DNA from: Subdoligranulum variabile
GTDB taxonomy: Bacteria > Bacillota > Clostridia > Oscillospirales > Ruminococcaceae
NCBI GenBank assembly: GCA_003343905.1
Contig: QAKI01000050.1
Span: forward strand, 1 to 7,934
Length of the DNA: 7,934 nucleotides
Reading direction: 5' to 3'
Part shown: piece after piece, positions 1 through 6,945 of the stretch
Position numbering within the stretch: the first letter of the stretch is position 1
Layout: every line of letters starts with the position of its first letter
Made by a program: the position numbers and the translations under genes
Notes under the pieces: model-generated
Database searches by the model: none
What the model saw: the letters and a program-made list of their open reading frames with translations, nothing else
Told to the model about the DNA's origin: nothing

Positions 1-11
1 TTTGCCTGATT

Positions 12-668
12 TTAGCCGTCTATTTCATTTTCCGCAAATAGGGCCAGCTCCCGGACCTTCCCGCCGCGAATCAGCGGCAACGCCCTGCGAATCTTTTCCG
101 CGGGCCACTCCCACCATCTTATTCCGAGCAGGCACTCCACCGTCGCCGGGTCGAACCGGCGTTTGATCACCCGGGCCGGGACCCCGCCCACGATGGCGTA
201 GGGAGGCACGTCGCGCGTCACGACGGCCCGCGAGGCGACGATCGCCCCGTCACCGATCGTAACACCCGCCATCACGACAGCCTCGTAACCGATCCACACG
301 TCACTGCCGACGACGATGTCGCCCCGGTTGTCCCAGGCCGAAGCCACCTCCGACTTGTCGATGCCCCACTCCTCGCCCCAGAAAATCGGGAACGGATAGG
401 TGGACAGCGACCCGAGCGTATGGTTGGCGCTGTTGAACAGGAACCGCACGCCGCAGGCCAGCGAACAGAACTTCCCGATAACCAGCCGGTCGCCGTTCAC
501 GGGATAGTGGTACAGCACGTTGTTACGCTCGAAGCCGACGGGGTCGGCCGCAAAATCGTTATATATCGTATATTCCCCGACTTCGATGTTGGGGTCGCTG
601 ACGACCTCCTTCAGATAGACCGTCTGCCGGTCCCCTTCACGGGGATAAATCTTACCTTTTGCAGCCAT
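12..668 (-). CDS. Vat/CatB-type hexapeptide-repeat O-acetyltransferase
   Basis: This is a cytoplasmic acetyl-CoA-dependent O-acetyltransferase of the xenobiotic acetyltransferase family, which includes streptogramin A (Vat) and type B chloramphenicol acetyltransferases. Numbering from ATG 668, the protein is 218 residues, the usual family length. The N-terminal NIEVGEYTIY and the LYHYPVNGDRLVIGKFCS block match Vat proteins as I remember them. The FNSANH motif supplies the probable catalytic His83, followed by STYPF. Left-handed beta-helix hexapeptides cover roughly residues 62-75 and 117-163 (GDIVVGSDVWIG, IGDGAIVASRAVVT, YAIVGGVPA), and the C-terminus has the family's WWEW helix. A GTG two codons upstream (674) is also possible; I chose the ATG because it is the stronger codon. 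The high GC content sets it apart from the AT-rich gene upstream. The family is clear, but the substrate is not: it could be a resistance enzyme or a housekeeping sugar or metabolite acetyltransferase. The stop is TAA at 12-14. Confidence 0.9.
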   Translation of the reverse strand: MAAKGKIYPREGDRQTVYLKEVVSDPNIEVGEYTIYNDFAADPVGFERNNVLYHYPVNGDRLVIGKFCSLACGVRFLFNSANHTLGSLSTYPFPIFWGEEWGIDKSEVASAWDNRGDIVVGSDVWIGYEAVVMAGVTIGDGAIVASRAVVTRDVPPYAIVGGVPARVIKRRFDPATVECLLGIRWWEWPAEKIRRALPLIRGGKVRELALFAENEIDG

Positions 669-685
669 TTTCACGCACTGTTTTG

Positions 686-739
686 TCGTGGCGGTATATC
701 TGCCACGAGTTCACGAAGTTCTGCCAGATATTATATACC
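686..739 (-). promoter_or_regulatory. Structured leader just upstream of the acetyltransferase
   Basis: Two inverted repeats overlap here. A 7-bp perfect stem (TCGTGGC at 686-692 with GCCACGA at 702-708, 9-nt loop) ends about 17 nt before the ATG. A second pairing (GGTATAT at 693-699 with ATATACC at 733-739) would need the loop bases of the first, so the two cannot form together. No U-tract follows either stem, so neither is a classic terminator. I see no ATG-initiated leader peptide in the leader. A regulatory role is inferred from the geometry alone. Confidence 0.3.
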
Positions 740-794
740 ACTAATTATAACAGATTGATTATCAAAATATAATACAACCACACCTCAACACCGA

Positions 795-851
795 GTAACA
801 AAATAGCAACAAAATATGTAACAACAAAGGTTGGGGCAAAGGTAACAAAAG
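795..851. repeat. Helically phased GYAACAA repeats in the acetyltransferase leader
   Basis: Two adjacent 11-bp units, GTAACAAAATA (795-805) and GCAACAAAATA (806-816), differ at one base. Related copies are GTAACAACAAA from 818 and GTAACAAAAG from 842. Copy starts are spaced 11, 12 and 24 bp apart, close to whole helical turns. The copy at 842 overlaps the -7 element of the candidate acetyltransferase promoter. They could be operator sites, recombinase arm sites or simple low-complexity drift. Confidence 0.45.
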
Positions 852-866
852 ACGAATCTTCAACAA
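837..866 (-). promoter_or_regulatory. Bacteroidetes-type promoter for the acetyltransferase
   Basis: Read on the minus strand, TTG (866-864) is followed after 19 nt by TACCTTTG (844-837), a full match to the Bacteroidetes -7 consensus TAnnTTTG at a normal spacing from the -33 element. Transcription would begin near 830, giving a leader of about 160 nt. The -33 triplet lies one base beyond the TAG stop of the CoiA-like gene (868-870), so read-through from the defence pair is also possible. Confidence 0.5.
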
Positions 867-867
867 G

Positions 868-1962
868 CTATATCGGAAGTTCTTTCTTTCGCTCCCAGAT
901 CTCAATATAACATGTCCTCATCTTTTTTTCAATAGTATCACACAGTTCTTTATCAACAGCAAACGCTCTACACTCTATTGCCTTGGTGGACCTACAATAT
1001 TTATTCGTTCCCAATTTCTTATAAAGGCAACAAATTATTGGTAATGTTACATCACCTTCATCATACATATACTTATCCTCGTTCCTTCTATGGTATTTGC
1101 ATAAGAAACAATTTCGAACGGGATATTTGTATTTATATGCTGTGGCCATTCCCATCTGATATATAGAATATTCCATAAGACTACCTGCATCACATGTCAG
1201 TTCGAATATGGATTTAGTATCTCGGTCTGTATAGGTTTTGCAATTGACATCGCCCAAAGGGATAAAAAATCCTCTATTATTTTTATCTAAAACAAATTTA
1301 GTGAGTTCTTTATAGCACGAATCTATAACTTGGGATTTAGGGTTGAAATTATATAATTTTATAAGGTCATCTCCCTCACAGATTGTAGATGAAATAATAC
1401 GATCAATATCTTCTTCCGACTTAATAACTACTTCGATAATTCTTATCCCTGAATTAATTTTTTCCTCTGAACATGGATGATTGACACAAATTTCTATGAA
1501 TACAGGGGATTTGTCAGATTGATTATTATAAACAAATAAATCAGCCCGAAAATTTTTATATGTACGTTCAATATCGCACGAATTATAATATTTTTTCAAG
1601 TCAATTATGTGTAGTTTGTTCTGCTTACAATAACTTGGATTTTCCCCGTCAAACCATATACAATCAGCCATTTGCGAACATCTATACTCAGTATTAAGAC
1701 CAAGTAAAAATTGATCTGCATTATAAAACCAATCGTGAATTCTTATTTTTGCCAATGAGTGAAGATAAGATTCATGACTACAATTCTTCGAAAGCGTTTT
1801 ATGCGCAAAATGCCATTCTCTAATCTTGCCTTGTTTGGCAATCATTTCACTGCCACAATTAACACACGTGAATCGTACATTATGTCGGGCTTCTCTTATG
1901 TAGACAAGTTTTCCGTCCGGATTCAGTGCATAATGTTGATCAATATTGGTTGTATGTCTCAT
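868..1962 (-). CDS. CoiA-like zinc-ribbon nuclease, partner of the STAND gene
   Basis: This 364-residue protein resembles the CoiA competence-nuclease family. CoiA is known from natural transformation; a role in DNA processing or defence here is inferred from context. Seen in order: a YALNPDGKLVYI start; a zinc ribbon with C33-x2-C36 and HFAH at 51-54, then C61; an ESYLHSLAK helix (E64, H68, K72); and a PD-(D/E)XK-like core with FRADLF (D141) and VFIEIC (E157). H162, K168 and the strand IRIIEVVI (173-180) follow. The usual E-x-Q/K position holds Cys159. The C-terminus carries C285-x2-C288, C311, C312, C323 and C331, possibly a second metal site absent from textbook CoiA. ATG 1962 is the best start. 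The gene lies 77 bp downstream of the STAND gene on the same strand and shares its AT-rich composition, so the two are probably one operon. No competence genes are adjacent. Confidence 0.75.
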   Translation of the reverse strand: MRHTTNIDQHYALNPDGKLVYIREARHNVRFTCVNCGSEMIAKQGKIREWHFAHKTLSKNCSHESYLHSLAKIRIHDWFYNADQFLLGLNTEYRCSQMADCIWFDGENPSYCKQNKLHIIDLKKYYNSCDIERTYKNFRADLFVYNNQSDKSPVFIEICVNHPCSEEKINSGIRIIEVVIKSEEDIDRIISSTICEGDDLIKLYNFNPKSQVIDSCYKELTKFVLDKNNRGFFIPLGDVNCKTYTDRDTKSIFELTCDAGSLMEYSIYQMGMATAYKYKYPVRNCFLCKYHRRNEDKYMYDEGDVTLPIICCLYKKLGTNKYCRSTKAIECRAFAVDKELCDTIEKKMRTCYIEIWERKKELPI

Positions 1963-2039
1963 TTCATTCGATCATTGAACCAATACTATGTCAATAGTCT
2001 TTGAGTGAGTAGTGCACTTCTTATCATTCTTCAACTTTT

Positions 2040-5000
2040 TTAGATACTGTCAATCTGATGCATCATCTGATCTTGCATCCTTGAGTGCTTCAAAATATTG
2101 TCAAGTATATCAATGGCAATAGCACAATACTTAGGATCGTCTTTTACATAGTTTATAGTACCTAATATCAACTTTTGACATTCCTCCTCCTGTCTATACC
2201 ATCCTTTTTTATTCCCTTCTATTAGTCGTTGTATATCAATTATCTGCAAAAGGTCTAAAACTAATTTCGGATATTTTGCTGCTTGTGAGAATAAATAGTC
2301 AATCAAATAGTGATGATTTCCGGATTTGAAAACTGTCGATTTTACATATTCTGTTAAGAATGGCAGATATTCTTTTAAATCCATTCCTCTATGATGGTCA
2401 TCTCTCAATATCCCACATTCATAAGCTTCGCAGATGTTTTCGTCATCTAACTTATAAAATTTATCCAATATTTCTACACATCGAACTTTATACTCCGGAA
2501 CGGAATAATGGGCTAATGCTACCTCTATAGCTACGGAAATAGTTTCTTTATGTACTTCGACCATATGATTTAATATATTTTCATATTCGATATTGCCTTT
2601 TAAGTACACTTGCGTAATGAAAATAGCATAATTTCTCCGTACTGTATCTTCTGTCAAACAATCAATTGCCGAATAAAAAAATGTTGAAAGCTCTTTAGCA
2701 TACTGGTTGTAATAATATTGTAAGCTCCATTGTGCAGCAACAACTAGATTATTATTTACAGAGGCAAGGCATTGTTGGAAAATCTCGAATGCTTTTTGTT
2801 CATCGATCCATTTTAAGAATGCTTCTCGATAAAGAATCGCTGCTTTTACTCCTGTAGGACAACTTTTAGATATTGAAGATATTATTGGAATAATCAGATC
2901 TTTGTATAAAACTTGATTATACTGCATGATAAGGCACATACAAGCACTTCCTTGTAATGAGTTTATTCCATACATAATGGAGCCGTCGTCCTTATCTTCA
3001 TATATATTATGTTTTGCATGTTGAACTATATAATCGAATATTTTTTTATTGACAATAATCCCCTCCGGATTATGCAGAATAGCCCATATTAGCTGTTTAT
3101 GCATATAATCCTCAAGAGATAATGACATTAACTCACAGAATAATTCACATGACTTCTCCGGAAATCGTTTGGATTCAATTAATCCTTCTACTCCACTTAT
3201 TTTATAAGTTATGTTGATGTCCGGACGAAATATAATTTCGTCTATCACACTCAACATTCTATCCGGCAATTCTTTAACTACTCTTTTAAAAGCACTAGCG
3301 TGCTGCTCCTGCCCTCCAGCAGGGAAATGCCCAATCCATCTATGATAGCCATTATCATATTTAATAAATGATTGTATCCATTGTTTTTGCGTCATATGCT
3401 CATAAGCAGATGATTTAATTGGGGAAGGAACACCAACACCTGCAAGTACTACATTATGTTGCCAGTCATATTGATAATGTCCCCATCTACGCTGTAGTTC
3501 TTGAAACTTTCTGCGATATTGCTTATGTCGCACCCAATACGATTTAGGGAGTCCTCTTAAATAACGATAAGAGGTATTGCCGATAAAATATTTTGGTCTC
3601 TTTTTATCAAAGATATGCCGTTCCCATGATGGATTCAGAGCAAATAAAATTTCAACAATAATTTTTTGATCTTCTTCTGAGAAATTTTGGAAAACCTCTA
3701 TTAATAATTCATATGCTTCGTGTTGCAATGGATGAGAGCCTGCAAAGCCATCAATAACACTCATCTTATTAACAAAATCAAGAAATAGACGGTTTCTCTC
3801 TCGACACTCGGTTTTTCTCAAAACGATGATTGAGCAATATAACCAAATCCATTTATTAGATGATAAAAACTTTGTATGATATTGCCGATAGACTGAAATA
3901 TTAATATTCGAAACATTGATTAAGTTTGTAATGAATAAATCCAGACATTGATATAAGAAACATGTATTATTTTCATTGTCAGAATATTCATATTCTTGAG
4001 TGAGTTTATCTTCCAGAAGTTGCCTGTCTAGAATTGTGTTTAATTCATCTAAATTTTCATAGATGATTTGATCAATTGCATCGAATAGGATTTCACAGAC
4101 TACATCCGGTTGTTTCTCGGAAATAGCTTTCAACAATATAAGTAATTCATATTCATTGCCTTTAACTGAGTTGTCCTCTTTGTGTATTTTCAAAAAGTCT
4201 AATAGCTGGTTTTTGAGAATATTTACAACGTATTCAGTGCTCGAATTTACGATCTTAATCAGCAATCCAATATGGCGATAATCCCTCAATGAAAGACTAA
4301 CGTATGATTCCAAAAGTTCAAAAGTATCATCAGTCCATGTATCGACACAACTCAACAAACCTAATACATTTTCTTGTTTAAAAATAGGCAGTTCTCTATT
4401 CTCTGAAATAAAACAAATTATTCTATTAGTTCTACACCCCATGAAGCGATAGAATAGAGAGAGTTGAATATTCTCTAAATTCGATTTTGGGGAATTGAAC
4501 CCATATAAAATAGGATTATCAAGTATGTGATCAAACCAGTCTGGGGAAGAACAATTTTTAAGGAATTGACAAAGATATTCGTCCGACTCACAAATCACAT
4601 CTCGGACAAATTCCTTTTCTTTTTTAGTCGGATGGTTTATGCTCCCAAAAACATTATATATCAAATGTTTAATGTGGAATTTAAAGCCAGGACAAGCTAT
4701 AATCGTGTTAATTGTATCCAAATACTTTCTCTGATCATATTCTCGCAAATAAGAAACGATCATTTTGACTGTAGAGCGGATAAAAACACTTTGTTTTTGT
4801 TGTTTTAATAAAGTGATAAGATCGCTCTCTTTTTCAATGAAACATTTTGCAAAAACATAATCATAAAAACTCTGATGAAACATTTGTATTGTTCCACCAT
4901 TTATCTCAATAAGATGTTCTCTACATAGATAATCTATAACTTGATGATCTTGCTCTCTGTATTTTCTGGCTAATATCGTAATTTCTTGCGCACTATGCAT

Positions 5001-6545
5001 GTCATTCGCAATTGCGAATAATATATCCTTTACTGGCAGCGATTTATTTTCCAGCACTAATTTATCCCACAAACGATTATAAAGTTCATATACAGTTCTA
5101 ATATTTATGTAAGGTTGTGATGAAGAGTATATCCTACAAAAAACCTCAAGATATACAGGAGTTTGCAATATGTCTAATAGCGCAGACGATAGGTTGTCTT
5201 TAGTGCAAGAAATCTTCATTAGGACTTGCTCGACTTCTTGTTTAGACAGAGTCGCGATATTAAACCTTTGACTATTCTGTGCTAGTTGATGGATTTCCGG
5301 ATCATTATCGCAGTCGAATTTTCGCGTCGAAACAACGATCTTTGTATTTTGAATAGACTGTAGCTTAACGATCAACTCTGTATAAGCTAATAAATAATCT
5401 CTTGTTGTCGATAAGTATTGAGATAATGCATCGATTTGATCGACGAGAATCACAACTGTTGATGTTTGTGCTAATGTTCTAATGTAGTCGATAATTGGAA
5501 ATTGCAATATTTTTTGTAGTTCTAAGAAACTATTCCCTTTTAGGTATTCAGCCTTAATAGCCAATGTGGGAATATCCACATTACGGCATTTTTGCAACAA
5601 ATCCTTTATAATAACTGATTTACCGCATCCAGCCTCCCCAACAATGAATGCAAGCTGTTCTTTTGTTGGTGATTGTATCCAATTAAAAATATTATCAGTC
5701 TCAGCCCTGTCGATGTGATAATTATTCGTATTGCTAAATGAACTAATTACAACTTGTTCGAGAATAGTAGAACTGTCTTTTATTTGATCCGCAATCTTAT
5801 CTATGTCATTATTGCTGTGTTCTGCTTTGGCTAGAAACCTATCCAGTTTTGCTTCAAGCGGTTTTAAAGCATCCGTCTGTATAATCCCGACTATAGTAAA
5901 GAAAGATGATAAAATATCTTTATAAGCAATCAGATCTGTTGAAATATCTACCGCCTGGAGAACATAAATCTTAATCGCTTTTATTTTCTCAATCAATAAC
6001 GGTTTAATTTCTTCATAGTTTATCTTACACTGCAACCCCGAATAATCCTTAATGATAGTTTTGCACCAAGAATCAAATTTTTCACAATCTATCAACCAAT
6101 CGCTAAAGCTATTAACTATATTTACAGCATCCTCTGAAATACCATTTATCGTTGCAAAAATATAATTAAATCGCTGTTTATCTGTATAATAAAAGATTCT
6201 CTCATCTGTAAAACTCCAAAGAAGAAACTTTAAAAGTTCTTTTGCCATTATGGTAGGAGTCAACGGTTCTGCATATTTCTTACATTGTATCAACCCTACT
6301 TGATTACTATTGTAAAATAATGCACAATCTCGGCCCTTGTCTCTTATGCCAGAAAGGAGTTGGATATCATCATATTGTCCGAGATATTTACTTTCGAGGA
6401 TTTTCCTTTTCGTTAACGAGTATAGTAATATCTCAAAATCCCTATCATCTAATGAAGAATAATCAATATTCTTGGGATCAGTCAGAGGAATCTTGACTAA
6501 AGTTTCTAATAATTGAGGTGAACTAAATTCTATATCTTCTAACAT
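2040..6545 (-). CDS. Mrr-like nuclease-STAND NTPase with long helical C-terminal region (Avs-like)
   Basis: This 1501-residue protein (from ATG 6545) has the layout of antiviral STAND NTPases. Residues about 30-100 form an Mrr-like PD-(D/E)XK nuclease: DRDFEILLYSL, then D69-x-G-x-D73 and Q87-C-K89-K-Y91. Residues about 280-440 are the NTPase: Walker A GEAGCGKS (303-310), a Walker B strand ending in D369 with D372, and IVVSTR with the sensor arginine at 408. FHQSFYDYVFAK (556-567) is typical of the helical segment after STAND NTPase domains. From about 600 to the end the chain is helical, repeat-like and cysteine-containing, the usual place for target recognition. Blocks at 1041-1056 (SPI...M...W), 1077-1097 (GG...LPDRM) and NSLQGSA (1195-1201) stand out as conserved-looking. 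The inferred job is sensing a phage component, oligomerising and cleaving DNA. A TTG four codons upstream (6557) is an alternative start, but it would sit almost on the predicted transcription start. The gene is AT-rich, and the CoiA-like gene follows. It could be a new Avs branch or an unrelated NACHT/STAND family; I cannot assign a type by eye. Confidence 0.85.
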   Translation of the reverse strand: MLEDIEFSSPQLLETLVKIPLTDPKNIDYSSLDDRDFEILLYSLTKRKILESKYLGQYDDIQLLSGIRDKGRDCALFYNSNQVGLIQCKKYAEPLTPTIMAKELLKFLLWSFTDERIFYYTDKQRFNYIFATINGISEDAVNIVNSFSDWLIDCEKFDSWCKTIIKDYSGLQCKINYEEIKPLLIEKIKAIKIYVLQAVDISTDLIAYKDILSSFFTIVGIIQTDALKPLEAKLDRFLAKAEHSNNDIDKIADQIKDSSTILEQVVISSFSNTNNYHIDRAETDNIFNWIQSPTKEQLAFIVGEAGCGKSVIIKDLLQKCRNVDIPTLAIKAEYLKGNSFLELQKILQFPIIDYIRTLAQTSTVVILVDQIDALSQYLSTTRDYLLAYTELIVKLQSIQNTKIVVSTRKFDCDNDPEIHQLAQNSQRFNIATLSKQEVEQVLMKISCTKDNLSSALLDILQTPVYLEVFCRIYSSSQPYINIRTVYELYNRLWDKLVLENKSLPVKDILFAIANDMHSAQEITILARKYREQDHQVIDYLCREHLIEINGGTIQMFHQSFYDYVFAKCFIEKESDLITLLKQQKQSVFIRSTVKMIVSYLREYDQRKYLDTINTIIACPGFKFHIKHLIYNVFGSINHPTKKEKEFVRDVICESDEYLCQFLKNCSSPDWFDHILDNPILYGFNSPKSNLENIQLSLFYRFMGCRTNRIICFISENRELPIFKQENVLGLLSCVDTWTDDTFELLESYVSLSLRDYRHIGLLIKIVNSSTEYVVNILKNQLLDFLKIHKEDNSVKGNEYELLILLKAISEKQPDVVCEILFDAIDQIIYENLDELNTILDRQLLEDKLTQEYEYSDNENNTCFLYQCLDLFITNLINVSNINISVYRQYHTKFLSSNKWIWLYCSIIVLRKTECRERNRLFLDFVNKMSVIDGFAGSHPLQHEAYELLIEVFQNFSEEDQKIIVEILFALNPSWERHIFDKKRPKYFIGNTSYRYLRGLPKSYWVRHKQYRRKFQELQRRWGHYQYDWQHNVVLAGVGVPSPIKSSAYEHMTQKQWIQSFIKYDNGYHRWIGHFPAGGQEQHASAFKRVVKELPDRMLSVIDEIIFRPDINITYKISGVEGLIESKRFPEKSCELFCELMSLSLEDYMHKQLIWAILHNPEGIIVNKKIFDYIVQHAKHNIYEDKDDGSIMYGINSLQGSACMCLIMQYNQVLYKDLIIPIISSISKSCPTGVKAAILYREAFLKWIDEQKAFEIFQQCLASVNNNLVVAAQWSLQYYYNQYAKELSTFFYSAIDCLTEDTVRRNYAIFITQVYLKGNIEYENILNHMVEVHKETISVAIEVALAHYSVPEYKVRCVEILDKFYKLDDENICEAYECGILRDDHHRGMDLKEYLPFLTEYVKSTVFKSGNHHYLIDYLFSQAAKYPKLVLDLLQIIDIQRLIEGNKKGWYRQEEECQKLILGTINYVKDDPKYCAIAIDILDNILKHSRMQDQMMHQIDSI

Positions 6546-6565
6546 AGGATAGGTCAATTTTCATA

Positions 6566-6595
6566 TAAAGGTAAAAATTAAATTTAATATTTCAT
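6566..6595 (-). promoter_or_regulatory. Candidate promoter of the STAND-CoiA-like operon
   Basis: On the minus strand TACCTTTA (6573-6566) differs from the Bacteroidetes -7 consensus only at the last base. A weak -33 (ATG in place of TTG, 6595-6593) lies 19 nt upstream. Transcription would start near 6559, about 14 nt before ATG 6545, which supports that start over TTG 6557. No other promoter is evident before the CoiA-like gene. Confidence 0.35.
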
Positions 6596-6798
6596 TTGTA
6601 GTTCCTCGTAGCAATTTCATAAATTTCTATATTGTATTCTACAACAGAATTATAAAATGGAAACGTCTTTTTGAAGCCAATCAAACCTATCGCAGAAATC
6701 ATCTTGTTAACTCTGCACTAAACTAAACCGTATGACAGACCTTCTCCACATATATCGCCTCTTTCGATCTCGGCTCCGGGCACTTTTTCTTTTTCCGT

Positions 6799-6819
6799 CG
6801 CGACCGCACCGCGACCGCA
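6799..6819. repeat. Short GC-rich direct repeat
   Basis: CGCGACCGCA occurs twice, at 6799-6808 and 6810-6819, separated by one base, giving an 11-bp period. The first copy overlaps the palindrome GTCGCGAC at 6797-6804. It lies in the intergenic region upstream of the TPR-gene promoter and could be an operator or a chance GC-rich repeat. Confidence 0.5.
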
Positions 6820-6891
6820 AGTCCTCGAAAATAAATCATATTTTATCATTTTTTTTGCTCTTGGGACGGTTTTGTCGTATCCGATGGGTCA

Positions 6892-6923
6892 TTTGAGTAT
6901 GTCATCTTTTTTTCCTACCTTGT
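6892..6923 (+). promoter_or_regulatory. Candidate promoter of the TPR gene
   Basis: TTTG at 6892-6895 is followed after 20 nt by TACCTTGT at 6916-6923, close to the Bacteroidetes -7 consensus TAnnTTTG at a normal spacing. Transcription would begin near 6930, leaving a leader of about 15 nt before ATG 6946. Confidence 0.35.
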
Positions 6924-6945
6924 TTCTTCTAAAGGTTCGAAAAAC

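Larger units (their letters stand above)
745..6720. other. AT-rich acquired segment carrying the candidate defence pair
   Basis: Base composition changes sharply on both sides of the two-gene block. A 60-base line inside it (from 5041) has 17 G+C, while lines in the flanking genes (from 181 and 7501) have 46 and 38. The flanking genes point outward, so the segment sits in what would have been a divergent intergenic space. The boundaries are approximate. I found no integrase, transposase, tRNA or convincing flanking direct repeat, so the transfer mechanism is unknown. Confidence 0.6.
6546..6945. other. Intergenic region between the STAND gene and the TPR gene
   Basis: This stretch of about 400 bp has no credible gene. 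It holds the leftward STAND promoter near 6566-6595, an AT-rich part to about 6720, a GC-rich patch with a short direct repeat at 6799-6819, and the rightward TPR-gene promoter near 6892-6923. No tRNA, terminator hairpin or mobile-element end was recognised. The change of composition at about 6720-6770 probably marks the right edge of the acquired segment. Confidence 0.6.

Noticed and set aside
420..758. Plus-strand open frame of 112 codons
   Set aside because: It is opposite the acetyltransferase gene and its leader; the product has no recognisable features.
848..861. Weak hairpin after the CoiA-like gene (AAGA-TTCG-TCTT on the minus strand) followed by a few T residues
   Set aside because: The stem is only 4-5 A/U-rich pairs and it overlaps the spacer of the acetyltransferase promoter, so it is too weak to call a terminator.
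978..1166. Plus-strand open frame of 62 codons
   Set aside because: It lies wholly within the CoiA-like gene on the opposite strand and has no supporting motif.
1759..2004. Plus-strand open frame of 81 codons
   Set aside because: It overlaps the zinc-ribbon coding part of the CoiA-like gene on the opposite strand, whose motifs are clear.
1985..2027. Short frame of about 13 codons and a 5-bp hairpin in the gap between the STAND and CoiA-like genes
   Set aside because: The frame is too short and has no ribosome-binding signal; the hairpin lacks a U-tract. Neither exceeds chance.
4527..4808. Plus-strand open frame of 93 codons
   Set aside because: It lies inside the STAND gene in antisense and has no independent support.
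681..6879. TTTTGTCGT near both edges of the AT-rich segment, considered as a target-site duplication
   Set aside because: Nine bases shared between two regions of a few hundred bases is within reach of chance, and the copies do not sit exactly at the composition changes.
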